This document shows, piece after piece, positions 43,826 through 52,286 of a stretch of 52,286 bases of DNA. Both the position numbers and the translations under genes were made by a program. Where the stretch lies: positions 72,462 through 124,747 of the forward strand of contig JALSKD010000183.1 in assembly GCA_026989015.1 (NCBI GenBank), in the 5' to 3' direction. The stretch comes from Gammaproteobacteria bacterium (GTDB lineage Bacteria > Pseudomonadota > Gammaproteobacteria > GCA-001735895). Positions within the stretch are counted from its first letter, which is position 1; each line of letters begins with the position of its first letter. Under the pieces are notes generated by a model, which did not search any database, was not told the origin of the DNA, and saw nothing but the letters and a program-made list of their open reading frames with translations.

Positions 43826-44773
43826 TCAGGGAATGGAGACCTGTTCGAGCAACTCGCCGACCAGGGATTCACTGCCCTGGCGGCGTTCCTCGAGGGCGAC
43901 CAGACGGTGGCTGGCAACGGCGGGCAGGACCGCCTGCAGGTCGGCGGGTTCGACCTGACCGCGGCCCTGCATCATTGCCCAGGCGCGTGCCGCCGAGAGC
44001 AACGAAAGCGCGGCGCGCGGCGACAGGCCGTAGAGAAAGCGTTGACGGTCGCGGGTGGCGGCCACCAGTGCCTGCAGGTAATCGAGCAGCGCGTCGGAGG
44101 CGTGGATGCCTTCCGCCTGGCGCTGAAGGTCGAGCAGATCCGGTATGTCCATTACCGGTTTGAGCCCGTCGAGCCGGCGTGCGCCGCTGTCGCCCTTGAG
44201 CAGCCGGCGCTCGGCTTCCGGGTCCGGATAGCCCAGGCTGAGGCGCATCATGAAGCGGTCGAGCTGGGACTCCGGCAACGGGAAGGTGCCCGACTGGTCC
44301 AGCGGATTTTGCGTGCCGATGACGAAGAACGGCTGTTTCAGCGGGTAGGTGGTGCCGTCCACGGTGACCTGCTGTTCCTCCATCGCTTCCAGCAGCGCGC
44401 TCTGGGTCTTGGGGGTGGCCCGGTTCATTTCATCGGCGAGCACGCAATGGGCGAAGATGGGGCCGGGGTGAAAGCTGAAGCGCTGGGTCGCCGGGTCAAA
44501 GATGGAGACGCCGAGGATGTCCGCCGGTAACAGGTCACTGGTGAACTGGATGCGGCTGAAGTCAAGGCCAAAGACGCCGGCCATGGCGTGGGCGAGGGTG
44601 GTCTTGCCGACGCCGGGCAGGTCCTCGATCAGCAGGTGGCCGCCTGCCAACAGGCAGCACAGTGCCAGACGCACCTGGCGCGGCTTGCCAACGATGATGG
44701 ATTCGATCTGTTGCAGTGCGCGGTCGATCTGCGCCTGTGCGGGGCTGCCGCCGGAAGTCTGTGCGTCGAACAT
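43826..44773 (-). CDS. MoxR-family AAA+ ATPase
   Basis: 315 residues. Walker A LIEDLPGVGKTTLAH (about 52), Walker B VLADEMNRATPKTQSALLEAMEE, sensor 1 GTQNPLDQSGTFPLPE and sensor 2 GLSPRAALSLL are intact. MoxR ATPases act as chaperones that load cofactors or assemble complexes, usually with VWA partners such as the DUF58 protein beside it. First gene of the minus-strand MoxR-DUF58-TgpA operon. Confidence 0.95.
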   Translation of the reverse strand: MFDAQTSGGSPAQAQIDRALQQIESIIVGKPRQVRLALCCLLAGGHLLIEDLPGVGKTTLAHAMAGVFGLDFSRIQFTSDLLPADILGVSIFDPATQRFSFHPGPIFAHCVLADEMNRATPKTQSALLEAMEEQQVTVDGTTYPLKQPFFVIGTQNPLDQSGTFPLPESQLDRFMMRLSLGYPDPEAERRLLKGDSGARRLDGLKPVMDIPDLLDLQRQAEGIHASDALLDYLQALVAATRDRQRFLYGLSPRAALSLLSAARAWAMMQGRGQVEPADLQAVLPAVASHRLVALEERRQGSESLVGELLEQVSIP

Positions 44774-44846
44774 GAGGGGTCCTGCCTGGGTTGTGGGTTC
44801 TGAGTCGGGAACGCGCCGTCAGTTCCCGATTGTAGCCGCTGGGCGC

Positions 44847-44871
44847 AAAAAAGCCCGCGCGGGGCGGGCTT
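44847..44871 (-). terminator. intrinsic terminator for DUF2892 gene
   Basis: Eight-base stem AAGCCCGC/GCGGGCTT (44851-44858, 44864-44871) with a five-base loop; on the minus strand it is followed by six T. It lies 23 bases past the DUF2892 stop. Confidence 0.88.
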
Positions 44872-44894
44872 CAGACAGCGCTGAAACGGCAGGC

Positions 44895-45098
44895 TCAGCC
44901 GAAGGCGGAGCCGGATTTCTTGCCCATGGCCTTGAGGATGTTGGCCAGCGGGCAGAAGCCGGTGAAGGCGGACTGCAGCAGGTTGGCGCCGACGAAGGCG
45001 GTCAGCCACAGCCAGTTCTGGTTGACATAGACGGCCAGTGCCAGGCTGATCAGAATCACGGCGCCGGCAAAGGCCAGTACGATGCGTTCGATGCTCAT
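44895..45098 (-). CDS. DUF2892 (YgaP-like membrane domain) protein
   Basis: 67 residues, GGAG before the ATG. Two hydrophobic helices (about 5-27 and 30-50) and [17 protein letters not shown], the DUF2892 signature also found as the membrane part of the rhodanese YgaP. Such proteins are often under sulfide- or persulfide-responsive ArsR-type repressors (BigR, YgaV). A palindrome is located inside the probable promoter. The single Cys in the FCP motif may be redox-active. Confidence 0.92.
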   Translation of the reverse strand: MSIERIVLAFAGAVILISLALAVYVNQNWLWLTAFVGANLLQSAFTGFCPLANILKAMGKKSGSAFG

Positions 45099-45136
45099 GG
45101 TGGTTCTCCAGTGGTATAGGGTTGGTGTACCGAAAT

Positions 45137-45163
45137 CTTATATTAGAAAATTCTAATAATCAA
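45137..45163 (-). promoter_or_regulatory. promoter with embedded palindromic operator
   Basis: TATTAGAA-AA-TTCTAATA (45141-45158), perfect 8-base arms, lies between TTGATT (45163-45158) and TAAGAT (45140-45135), spacer 17, on the minus strand upstream of the DUF2892 gene. The position is that of a repressor operator. No regulator gene is adjacent. Confidence 0.6.
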
Positions 45164-45198
45164 TCGTATCCGGTCTAAGTCCGCGCCGGAGGATCCTC

Positions 45199-45204
45199 TA
45201 TACT
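45199..45204 (+). promoter_or_regulatory. candidate -10 of the universal stress gene
   Basis: CTATACT with the hexamer TATACT at 45199-45204, 29 bases before the start. No clear -35 is present, and the C before TATACT fits the RpoS preference. Inference only. Confidence 0.35.
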
Positions 45205-45232
45205 GGCCGGATTCGATCCAGCGGAGTGATTC

Positions 45233-46060
45233 ATGGCCTACAAAGATATCCTACTCTACCTCGATGACGGCGCCTCCAATGCGCAGCGCGTGCGCACGGG
45301 CTTGCGTCTGGCCGGGCAGCACGGCGCCCGCATCACCGGCGTCAGCCTCAGCGCCTCGATTCCGAAACACCTGAAGATAAAGGATGCGCGCACGCGCTCC
45401 GGCATGGCGAAGGAAGCGGCGGAGCTGCGGGCACAGGCCTTTCTGCAGCAGGCGGCGGAAGCGGGCGTGGAGGCCGATTCCCTGGTCATCGACGGTGACG
45501 CTGCGGAAGCCTCACGCCGGTTGGCCCAGTGCGCGCGCAACTACGATCTGGCGCTGCTGCGGCAGGCCAATCCGAAAAGCCGCAACCTGGAACTGATGGA
45601 AAGGGTGGCGGAACAGGCGATCCTGCTCAGTGGCCGCCCGATCCTGTTCATCCCCTATATCGGTACCCACCGCAGTCCCTGCGAACGGGCCTTCATTGCC
45701 TGGGACGGTACCCCGTCGGCCACGCGGGCGGTGCATGATGCGATTCCTCTGCTCAAACGGATTCCGGATGTGGTGCTGCTGGTGGTGCAGGAAGGCAAGC
45801 CCAAAACACAGCGCGGCGAACTGCTCTGCGAGGGCATGGCGGAGCACCTGGGCCGCCACGGAATCGAGGCCCGCACCCTGCGCACCCACACCGGCAGCTT
45901 TGATGTGCCGACGGTCATCCTCAACCGGATCGCCGAAAACGATGCCGATCTGCTGGTGATGGGCGGCTACGGCACCCCGAGCCTGAAACAGAAGATCTTC
46001 GGCGGCGTGACGCGAACCCTGTTGTCGAGCATGATCGTGCCGGTCTTCATGTCGCATTGA
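45233..46060 (+). CDS. tandem universal stress protein
   Basis: 275 residues, GGAG upstream. Two Usp domains: about 1-140 and 150-275. The second carries the nucleotide-binding pattern MGGYGTPSLKQKIFGGVTRTLLSS; the first lacks an obvious copy. It has no membrane span, so it is cytoplasmic. Tandem Usp proteins (UspE/UspF-like) respond to starvation and oxidative stress. A CTATACT element upstream would fit RpoS control. It converges on gltA with a shared terminator. Confidence 0.93.
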   Translation: MAYKDILLYLDDGASNAQRVRTGLRLAGQHGARITGVSLSASIPKHLKIKDARTRSGMAKEAAELRAQAFLQQAAEAGVEADSLVIDGDAAEASRRLAQCARNYDLALLRQANPKSRNLELMERVAEQAILLSGRPILFIPYIGTHRSPCERAFIAWDGTPSATRAVHDAIPLLKRIPDVVLLVVQEGKPKTQRGELLCEGMAEHLGRHGIEARTLRTHTGSFDVPTVILNRIAENDADLLVMGGYGTPSLKQKIFGGVTRTLLSSMIVPVFMSH

Positions 46061-46074
46061 CCAGGCGCGGAAAA

Positions 46075-46106
46075 GGCGAGGCCCGCACTGGCACGCGGGC
46101 CTCGCC
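46075..46106. terminator. terminator between usp and gltA
   Basis: Twelve-base perfect GC-rich arms (46075-46086, 46095-46106) with an 8-base loop. Four T follow on the minus strand, so it mainly serves gltA; on the plus strand the tail is GTTATTG. Confidence 0.85.
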
Positions 46107-46129
46107 GTTATTGCGCGGGGCCGTGGCGT

Positions 46130-47428
46130 TCAGCGCCGCTGCGACAGCGGCACATAGTCGCGCTGGGTGGCTCCGGTGTAGATCTGCCGGGGTCGGCCGA
46201 TGCGCTGCTCCTTGTCTTCCATCATCTCCAGCCACTGCGAGATCCAGCCGGCGGTGCGTGCCATGGCGAAGATCACCGTGAACATGTTGAGCGGTATGTC
46301 CAGCGCCTTGAGGATGATGCCCGAATAGAAGTCCACATTCGGGTAGAGGTTGCGTTCGAGGAAGTATTCGTCCTCCAGTGCAATGCGTTCCAGCTCGCGA
46401 GCGGTTTCGAACAGCGGCTGGTTGGAGCTGTCGAGCACCTCCAGCAGGTCATTGCAGGCTTCGCGGATGATCTTGGCCCGCGGATCGTAGTTCTTGTAGA
46501 TGCGGTGACCGAAGCCCATCAGCCGATAGGGATCGTTCTTGTCCTTGGCCCGGGCGATGTATTTGGGAATCTCCGACGGGTCCTTGATCTCTTCCAGCAT
46601 GCGGATCACCGCCTCGTTGGCGCCACCGTGAGCCGGTCCCCACAGCGAGGCGATGCCGGCGGAGATGCAGGCAAAGGGGTTGGCCCCCGAGCTGGACGCC
46701 AGACGCACCGTCGAGGTGCTGGCGTTCTGCTCGTGGTCGGCATGCAGAATGAAGATCTTGCGCATCGCGCGTACCGCCACCGGGTTGATCTGGTACTCCT
46801 CGGTGGGCACGCTGAACATCATGTACATGAAGTTCTCGATGAAATCGAGGTCATTGCGCGGGTAGGGCAGCGGCAGGCCGTGGGCGCGGCGGTGCGAATA
46901 GGCGGCGATGGTCGGCATCTTGGCCAGCAGCCGGTGTGCCGAGATTTCGCGGTGCCGCGGGTTGGTGACATCCAGCGAATCGTGATAGAAGGCGGAAAGG
47001 GCACCAACCACGCCGACCATGATCGCCATCGGATGGGCGTCGTGCTGGAAACCGTTGAAGAACTGCTTGACCCCTTCATGCACCATGGTGTGCCGCTTGA
47101 TGATATTGACGAATTCATCGTATTCGCCGGGATCGGGCAGGTGGCCGTACATCAGCAGAAAGCTGGTTTCCAGGTAGTTGCTCTGTTCCGCCAGCTGCTC
47201 GATCGGGTAGCCGCGGTAGAGCAGTATGCCCTGGTCACCGTCGATGTAGGTGATGTCGCTCTTGCAGCTGGCGGTGGCCTGGAAACCGGGGTCGTAGGTG
47301 AACAGTCCGAGCTGGCCGTGCAGCGTGCGGATGTCGATGGCCGGAGAGCCGATGGTCGGGTCGATGATATCGAATTCCGCCTGTTTTCCGCTTCGGTTGT
47401 CGGTAATGGTGACGGTGTGGGTGCTCAT
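46130..47428 (-). CDS. gltA: citrate synthase GltA
   Basis: 432 residues, AGGAG upstream of the ATG at 47428. The type I citrate synthase signatures are seen: [33 protein letters not shown] (catalytic His), [15 protein letters not shown] (His) and [11 protein letters not shown] (Asp). It condenses oxaloacetate with acetyl-CoA in the TCA cycle. A TATAAT on the minus strand (47499-47494) is a likely -10. Divergent from an exported hypothetical gene. Confidence 0.97.
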   Translation of the reverse strand: MSTHTVTITDNRSGKQAEFDIIDPTIGSPAIDIRTLHGQLGLFTYDPGFQATASCKSDITYIDGDQGILLYRGYPIEQLAEQSNYLETSFLLMYGHLPDPGEYDEFVNIIKRHTMVHEGVKQFFNGFQHDAHPMAIMVGVVGALSAFYHDSLDVTNPRHREISAHRLLAKMPTIAAYSHRRAHGLPLPYPRNDLDFIENFMYMMFSVPTEEYQINPVAVRAMRKIFILHADHEQNASTSTVRLASSSGANPFACISAGIASLWGPAHGGANEAVIRMLEEIKDPSEIPKYIARAKDKNDPYRLMGFGHRIYKNYDPRAKIIREACNDLLEVLDSSNQPLFETARELERIALEDEYFLERNLYPNVDFYSGIILKALDIPLNMFTVIFAMARTAGWISQWLEMMEDKEQRIGRPRQIYTGATQRDYVPLSQRR

Positions 47429-47524
47429 GGTTGACTCCTGAGTGTTGATTGCGCCGGCCTTCGGCGGTTGGCGGGCCGGTTGTTTTGTCGCGTATTATAC
47501 CCGTTTGGGACAGAAATAGAGCTT

Positions 47525-48271
47525 ATGACTCCATCAAAAAAGATGATCAGGCCATTCTATCTCCGTGTGCTGTCCGGCCGAGCATTGCTTGTATTGATAC
47601 TGATCATCATGCCGTTGCCACTCTATGCAGCGGAAAACGGCAGCGACGGACGCTGGCTTCTTGAGATCGACGGGCGCGATCAACTGGAATTCGGCATGGA
47701 GAACCTGGCCGGTGGCATTGTAGTGCGCTGGCGCACTGCACTGGAATTCCGCATTGAAAACGGCCGTTTCCTGCGTGGCAGTGGTCGCGCCGAGCTGATG
47801 CCGGATGTCGAACCGGTCTCGCGCCCCGAGGGCGTGTTCACCTGCGCCCTCAATGAAGGCGTGTTCGTGAGCCGCAGTGGCCAGACCTTCGACATGCCCC
47901 ATCTGCGCTACCGGTCCTTTCCGATGCGGGGCCGGGTCGAACAGGGCGAGGCGGGTACGCGCGTGATCCTCCAGCCGGAGCTGAAATACCCCGGCAATTA
48001 CCTGGCGGTGATGTACCGCTGCACGACCGATCATCAACAGGGCGCTCTGTGGCTCGAGGCTTCGCCGCGCATCGCCCGTGAACTGGGCAAGCGGCAAAAC
48101 GCACAGGCCCGTGTCGAGGATGGCCGTTACCGGGCAACCGTCAAAGAGGTGAAAACCCTGCCGCCGGGGCCGCTGCTGGAACTGCCCTTGCAGGACAAAC
48201 TGGAGTTGACGCTGGAAAGCGAGTTTGGCTTGCGTCGGCTGCGTTACCGCCTGCAGCGACTGACCGACTGA
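47525..48271 (+). CDS. exported protein of unknown function
   Basis: 248 residues from the ATG at 47525. A longish signal peptide (about 1-36) has a basic start and LLVLILIIMPLPLYAAE. The mature part is mostly beta strands: two related halves with LEFRIENGRFLRGSG and YLAVMYRCTTDHQQGALWLEA. Two cysteines (about 117 and 170) might form a disulfide. No family recognised. It converges with xseA; a 7-base inverted repeat (CGACTGA/TCAGTCG, 48265-48281) spans both stop codons. Confidence 0.8.
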   Translation: MTPSKKMIRPFYLRVLSGRALLVLILIIMPLPLYAAENGSDGRWLLEIDGRDQLEFGMENLAGGIVVRWRTALEFRIENGRFLRGSGRAELMPDVEPVSRPEGVFTCALNEGVFVSRSGQTFDMPHLRYRSFPMRGRVEQGEAGTRVILQPELKYPGNYLAVMYRCTTDHQQGALWLEASPRIARELGKRQNAQARVEDGRYRATVKEVKTLPPGPLLELPLQDKLELTLESEFGLRRLRYRLQRLTD

Positions 48272-48274
48272 TTG

Positions 48275-49618
48275 TCAGTCGTTGATCCGCGCCTTGCGCT
48301 GACCGTCGCTGAAGCGCAGCCGGACCGTATCTCCGCTAGCCAGTGACTGGGCGCTGTGGATCAGCTCGCCGTCTTTCTCGACCGCGGCAAATCCACGCCC
48401 CAGGGTCTTCAGCGGGCTCAGGCCGTCCAATCCCCGTGCCATCAGTTGCAGGCGTTGGCGGTTGCGTTCGATACGCTGCCGCATGCGCTCCAGCAGACGC
48501 CGCTGCAGGTGTTCGCTGACGCCACGCTGCCGTTCGATCAGCCGCAGGGGTTGCTGGTGTCGCAGGCCCTGATGAAGGAAACGCATCCGATCCTGCTGCA
48601 GCCGCAGCCGGTGGTTCATGGCCCGTTGCAGGCTGCCGGTGGCCAGGTGCAGTTGGCGGCGCATGGCTTCCAGTTGCCGCTGAGGATGCTGCGCCGCTAG
48701 GCGGCGGGTCAGTTGCTGCAGGCGGTGATTCAGCCGCTGAAGGCGTTCCAGTTGCGTCTGCTGCATGCGCGACAACCACTGGTCGATGCGGCTCATGACT
48801 TCGTGCTGGTCCGCGGTCACGGTCTCCGCCGCCACCGAAGGTGTGGGTGCGCGCAGGTCGGCGGCGAAATCGGCGATGGTGAAATCGATTTCATGGCCCA
48901 CGCCACTGACCACCGGGATCCGGCTGTCGGCGATCACCCGGGCCAGGGCTTCGTCGTTGAAACACCACAGGTCTTCCAGCGAGCCGCCACCGCGGATCAG
49001 CAGCAGCACCTGGCATGCGGCATGGCGGTTGGCACGCAGCAGGGCACGGGCAATTTCCGGTGCGGCCTGTTCGCCCTGTACCGGGGCCGGGTAAAGGGTG
49101 ACCTGTGCCAGCGGCCAACGGCGGCGGATCACCGACAGGGCGTCGCGGATTGCGGCTCCGCTGGGGGAGGTCACGATGCCGATGCGTTGAGCCGAACGCG
49201 GTACCGGTCGCTTGCGCGATTCGTCGAACAGACCTTCGGCGGACAGCCGTTTCTTGAGTGCTTCGTATTCACGCATCAACCGGCCAACGCCGGCTTCTTC
49301 CATGTGTTCCACGATCACCTGGAAATCGCCGCGCGCTTCATAGAGGGTGACCTGGGCGCGAATCAGCACCTGCTGCCCGTTGCGCGGGCGGAAACCGATG
49401 CGGCTGTTGCGGTTGCGGAACATGGCGGCGCGCAGCTGGGCCCGGTCATCCTTCAGCGAGAAGTACCAGTGACCCGAAGACGGCGCGGCGAAATTGGAGA
49501 TCTCGCCCTCCAGCCAGATGCGTCCGACGCCCTGTTCGAGCAGGCTGCGGATTTCGAAATTGAGGGCGGATACGGACCAGATGGCGTCGTCGGTAGGGGA
49601 GGGGGGCATGGGTGTCAA
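48275..49618 (-). CDS. xseA: exodeoxyribonuclease VII large subunit
   Basis: 447 residues. OB-fold N-terminus (about 8-110) with GRIWLEGEISNF and SGHWYFSLKDDRAQLRAAMF, catalytic domain with ITSPSGAAIRDAL, LLIRGGGSLEDLW, and SGVGHEIDFTIADFAADLRAPTPS, then long coiled coils and a short beta tail. It degrades single-stranded DNA with XseB, not encoded here. xseA and guaB are divergent neighbours in E. coli; here two extra genes separate them. Confidence 0.96.
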   Translation of the reverse strand: MTPMPPSPTDDAIWSVSALNFEIRSLLEQGVGRIWLEGEISNFAAPSSGHWYFSLKDDRAQLRAAMFRNRNSRIGFRPRNGQQVLIRAQVTLYEARGDFQVIVEHMEEAGVGRLMREYEALKKRLSAEGLFDESRKRPVPRSAQRIGIVTSPSGAAIRDALSVIRRRWPLAQVTLYPAPVQGEQAAPEIARALLRANRHAACQVLLLIRGGGSLEDLWCFNDEALARVIADSRIPVVSGVGHEIDFTIADFAADLRAPTPSVAAETVTADQHEVMSRIDQWLSRMQQTQLERLQRLNHRLQQLTRRLAAQHPQRQLEAMRRQLHLATGSLQRAMNHRLRLQQDRMRFLHQGLRHQQPLRLIERQRGVSEHLQRRLLERMRQRIERNRQRLQLMARGLDGLSPLKTLGRGFAAVEKDGELIHSAQSLASGDTVRLRFSDGQRKARIND

Positions 49619-49725
49619 CTTTTCCTGACAGCAGGGGGGCGGAGTTGTAATCTATTCATGACAAAAGCGCAAGCAGGCATCCAAAAAGCAATTCAACATA
49701 GTGTGATGAAGTCAGATATTTTTAT

Positions 49726-49741
49726 TGGCACGGTAGGTGCA
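49726..49741 (+). promoter_or_regulatory. sigma-54 (-24/-12) promoter
   Basis: TGGCAC-N5-GTGCA matches the RpoN consensus TGGCAC-N5-TTGCA at all but one base. GG (49727-49728) and GC (49739-49740) have the required 10-base gap. Predicted transcription start near 49752, 30 bases before the PEP-CTERM gene. PEP-CTERM genes are known RpoN targets through PrsK/PrsR. Confidence 0.8.
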
Positions 49742-49781
49742 TAATCCCAATCGCACACTATTTGCAACAAAGGAAGCAATC

Positions 49782-50543
49782 ATGAAAAAAGCAGTACTCT
49801 ACACTTCTCTGTCGGCTCTTCTGTTCGCAGGCAGCGCCACCGCCGGACTGATCAAGAACGGTGAATTGCCGATGTGGTCGGCCAATGGCTGGACCCAGTT
49901 CGCCGATGACGATGGCCACAAGTCCAATGGCTATGTCAATCCGGGTTGGGGCGGTCAGGCTTTCGATGCCGAATTCCTCTACTACAAGCTCGACGGCAGC
50001 ATCCTGTCCATCGGCCTGCAGACCGGATTCGATATCGAAGACAACATGATCACCCACGGAAGCCGTGACTACTACGGCGGTGACATCCAGCTGGTGCTCA
50101 ACGGCGGCGAGGAATTCGCCATCGATTTCGGTCTGTTCACCCAAAGCTACAACAATGAATACTCGGGCACCGATGACGCGGGCGTGTACGGTAATGTCAC
50201 CTGGAACAATGACATCTATTTCAGTTCCGAGTCCAGCCCGTTTGCGATGGAGAATGGCGACAAGGTTGCCGATCTGCTGAGCAACGGTGTCGGTTCGGCG
50301 GTTGTCGGTGGTGAACTGAGCTACTACCGTACCGTATCGGTTGACCTCAACGATCTGCTGGGCGCGGGTTCCGACCTGTACTCGCTGAGCGCGCACTGGA
50401 CCATGTCCTGCGGCAACGACGCCATCGATGGCTATACCCCGGTTCCGCCGACCAGCGTTCCGGAGCCGTCCTCACTGGCGCTGATGTCCCTCGGTCTGAT
50501 CGGTTTGCTCGGTGGCGTGGCGGCACGCCGTCGTCGCGGCTGA
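49782..50543 (+). CDS. PEP-CTERM sorting-domain protein
   Basis: 253 residues with AGGAAG five bases before the ATG. Signal peptide (about 1-21). The body is a 200-residue beta-rich, Asp/Gly/Tyr-rich secreted domain (WSANGWTQFADDDGHKSNG, then FDAEFLYYKLDG). The C-terminus is a full PEP-CTERM signal: VPEPSSLALM, a hydrophobic helix and ARRRRG. Exosortase (XrtA type) would cut it and release or anchor the protein at the cell surface with exopolysaccharide. No exosortase is in the window. Expression is probably RpoN-dependent. Confidence 0.93.
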   Translation: MKKAVLYTSLSALLFAGSATAGLIKNGELPMWSANGWTQFADDDGHKSNGYVNPGWGGQAFDAEFLYYKLDGSILSIGLQTGFDIEDNMITHGSRDYYGGDIQLVLNGGEEFAIDFGLFTQSYNNEYSGTDDAGVYGNVTWNNDIYFSSESSPFAMENGDKVADLLSNGVGSAVVGGELSYYRTVSVDLNDLLGAGSDLYSLSAHWTMSCGNDAIDGYTPVPPTSVPEPSSLALMSLGLIGLLGGVAARRRRG

Positions 50544-50581
50544 AGTCCGATGACCCAAGGTGGCATCCCCATGCGGGGTGC

Positions 50582-50623
50582 CGCCCACAAAAAAACCGCC
50601 GAATGGCGGTTTTTTTGTGGGCG
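50582..50623. terminator. long bidirectional terminator
   Basis: Perfect 19-base arms (50582-50600, 50605-50623) each containing A7 or T7, loop GAAT. Between the convergent PEP-CTERM and SoxK-like genes; efficient on both strands. Confidence 0.93.
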
Positions 50624-50636
50624 ATTCCGCGCTGGA

Positions 50637-50918
50637 TCAACGGCTGAAGCGCTGTTTCTCGCTCTGATACTGGGCAACGGCGTCCAGGCTTTGCTTTTCC
50701 GCCTTCTTCGCCAGATCGACGGCCTGCTGTTCCTTGCCGGCCCTGGCCAGTTCCTTCGCTTTCTTGATCAGCTTGGCGGTGTCGCGCCATTCGTAACCCA
50801 CTTGGATGGCGGCCTGGCGGGCCGACTCGGCGTTTTCGATGGCCTTCTCGGCGGAGGCGAACGCGGGGGTGGACAGGATGAAACCCAAGGCCAGACCGGC
50901 CAGTGCTTTACGGTACAT
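50637..50918 (-). CDS. SoxXA-binding (SoxK/SAXB)-like periplasmic protein
   Basis: 93 residues with GAGGAG upstream of the ATG at 50918. Signal peptide (about 1-22, ending AFASA). The mature helix pair carries GYEWRDTAKLIKKAKELA and QAVDLAKKAEKQ, matching my recollection of the SoxXA-binding protein pattern (EWRDT..LI..A..LA..G....A..LA..A). SoxK supports thiosulfate oxidation by SoxXA in the periplasm. soxXA genes are not in the window. A generic helical exported protein cannot be ruled out. Confidence 0.8.
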   Translation of the reverse strand: MYRKALAGLALGFILSTPAFASAEKAIENAESARQAAIQVGYEWRDTAKLIKKAKELARAGKEQQAVDLAKKAEKQSLDAVAQYQSEKQRFSR

Positions 50919-51013
50919 GTTGACTCCTCTGATGGATGGTTGCTGTTGTCATCGGCAGTCGTTCCCGCGGTTGGGAGCGCTCCCGGATTCTGATTATCCG
51001 GCTCATTATCCGG

Positions 51014-51043
51014 TTTACCGTGTTCCGGTCAATCCCTTATAAT
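51014..51043 (+). promoter_or_regulatory. guaB sigma-70 promoter
   Basis: A perfect TATAAT (51038-51043) and TTTACC (51014-51019) with an 18-base spacer, 29 bases before the guaB ATG. Two ATTATCCGG direct repeats (50993-51001, 51005-51013) and the palindrome GGGAGCGCTCCC (50973-50984) lie just upstream and may bind a regulator. Confidence 0.7.
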
Positions 51044-51053
51044 CGCGCTTTGA

Positions 51054-52286
<1,233 letters not shown>

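Noticed and set aside
41418-44530. two long plus-strand open frames
   Set aside because: Antisense to tgpA, DUF58 and moxR, whose motifs are clear; low-complexity Gln/Ala/Val content.

Overview
This GC-rich window comes from a Gammaproteobacterium. It carries surE-pcm-yqaA-nlpD-rpoS, nnr-tsaE-amiC, exbB-exbD-msbA-lpxK-kdsB, lolCD, mfd-csiV, gltA and divergent xseA/guaB. Most genes are tightly packed, often with ATGA overlaps. A periplasmic rhodanese, a SoxXA-binding-protein-like gene, a diheme lipoprotein and a PEP-CTERM protein point to an environmental, possibly sulfur-oxidising lineage (Chromatiales-like). That taxonomic placement is inference. No rRNA, tRNA, CRISPR array, intact insertion sequence or prophage was seen.

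Layout. 1-1126: acyltransferase (minus, cut by the window edge), divergent from an overlapping three-gene envelope operon (1225-4791) encoding a VWA protein, a membrane-anchored coiled-coil protein and a LolA-like protein. 4781-6242: a thioredoxin-fold protein, an AT-richer gap, a small membrane protein and an S24-peptidase-only ORF. 6245-11309 (minus): YgiM-like SH3 protein, CsiV and Mfd. 11485-14376: a bacterial eRF1-like protein, a periplasmic rhodanese and small secreted proteins. 14599-18409: a PhoX-like lipoprotein followed by a diheme lipoprotein. 18493-21608: LolC/E-type permease plus LolD, then two minus-strand membrane proteins. 21677-29483: ComEC, ExbBD, MsbA, LpxK, a Trm112-like protein, KdsB and a NUDIX hydrolase, linking lipid A export and Kdo supply. 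29488-33960: Smr protein, then surE to rpoS. 34030-37261: Nnr, TsaE and a Tat-exported AmiC.

37262-40805 is the least ordinary stretch. It sits where mutL often follows the amidase and holds a CadC-like winged-helix/TPR regulator, weak ORFs, a gamma-glutamylcyclotransferase-like gene and a methyltransferase fragment broken by an in-frame stop. 40806-44773 (minus) is a MoxR-DUF58-TgpA cluster. 44895-46060: a DUF2892 protein behind a palindromic operator, and a universal stress protein. 46130-49618: gltA, an exported hypothetical protein and xseA. 49640-50930 holds a PEP-CTERM gene behind a good sigma-54 promoter and a SoxK-like gene, between xseA and guaB. guaB runs off the right edge.

The most promising leads are the VWA/coiled-coil/LolA-like operon, the PhoX-like plus diheme lipoprotein pair, the sigma-54-driven PEP-CTERM insertion, the palindrome inside the DUF2892 promoter, the hairpin directly before the lolC start, and the S24 peptidase domain lacking a DNA-binding part.
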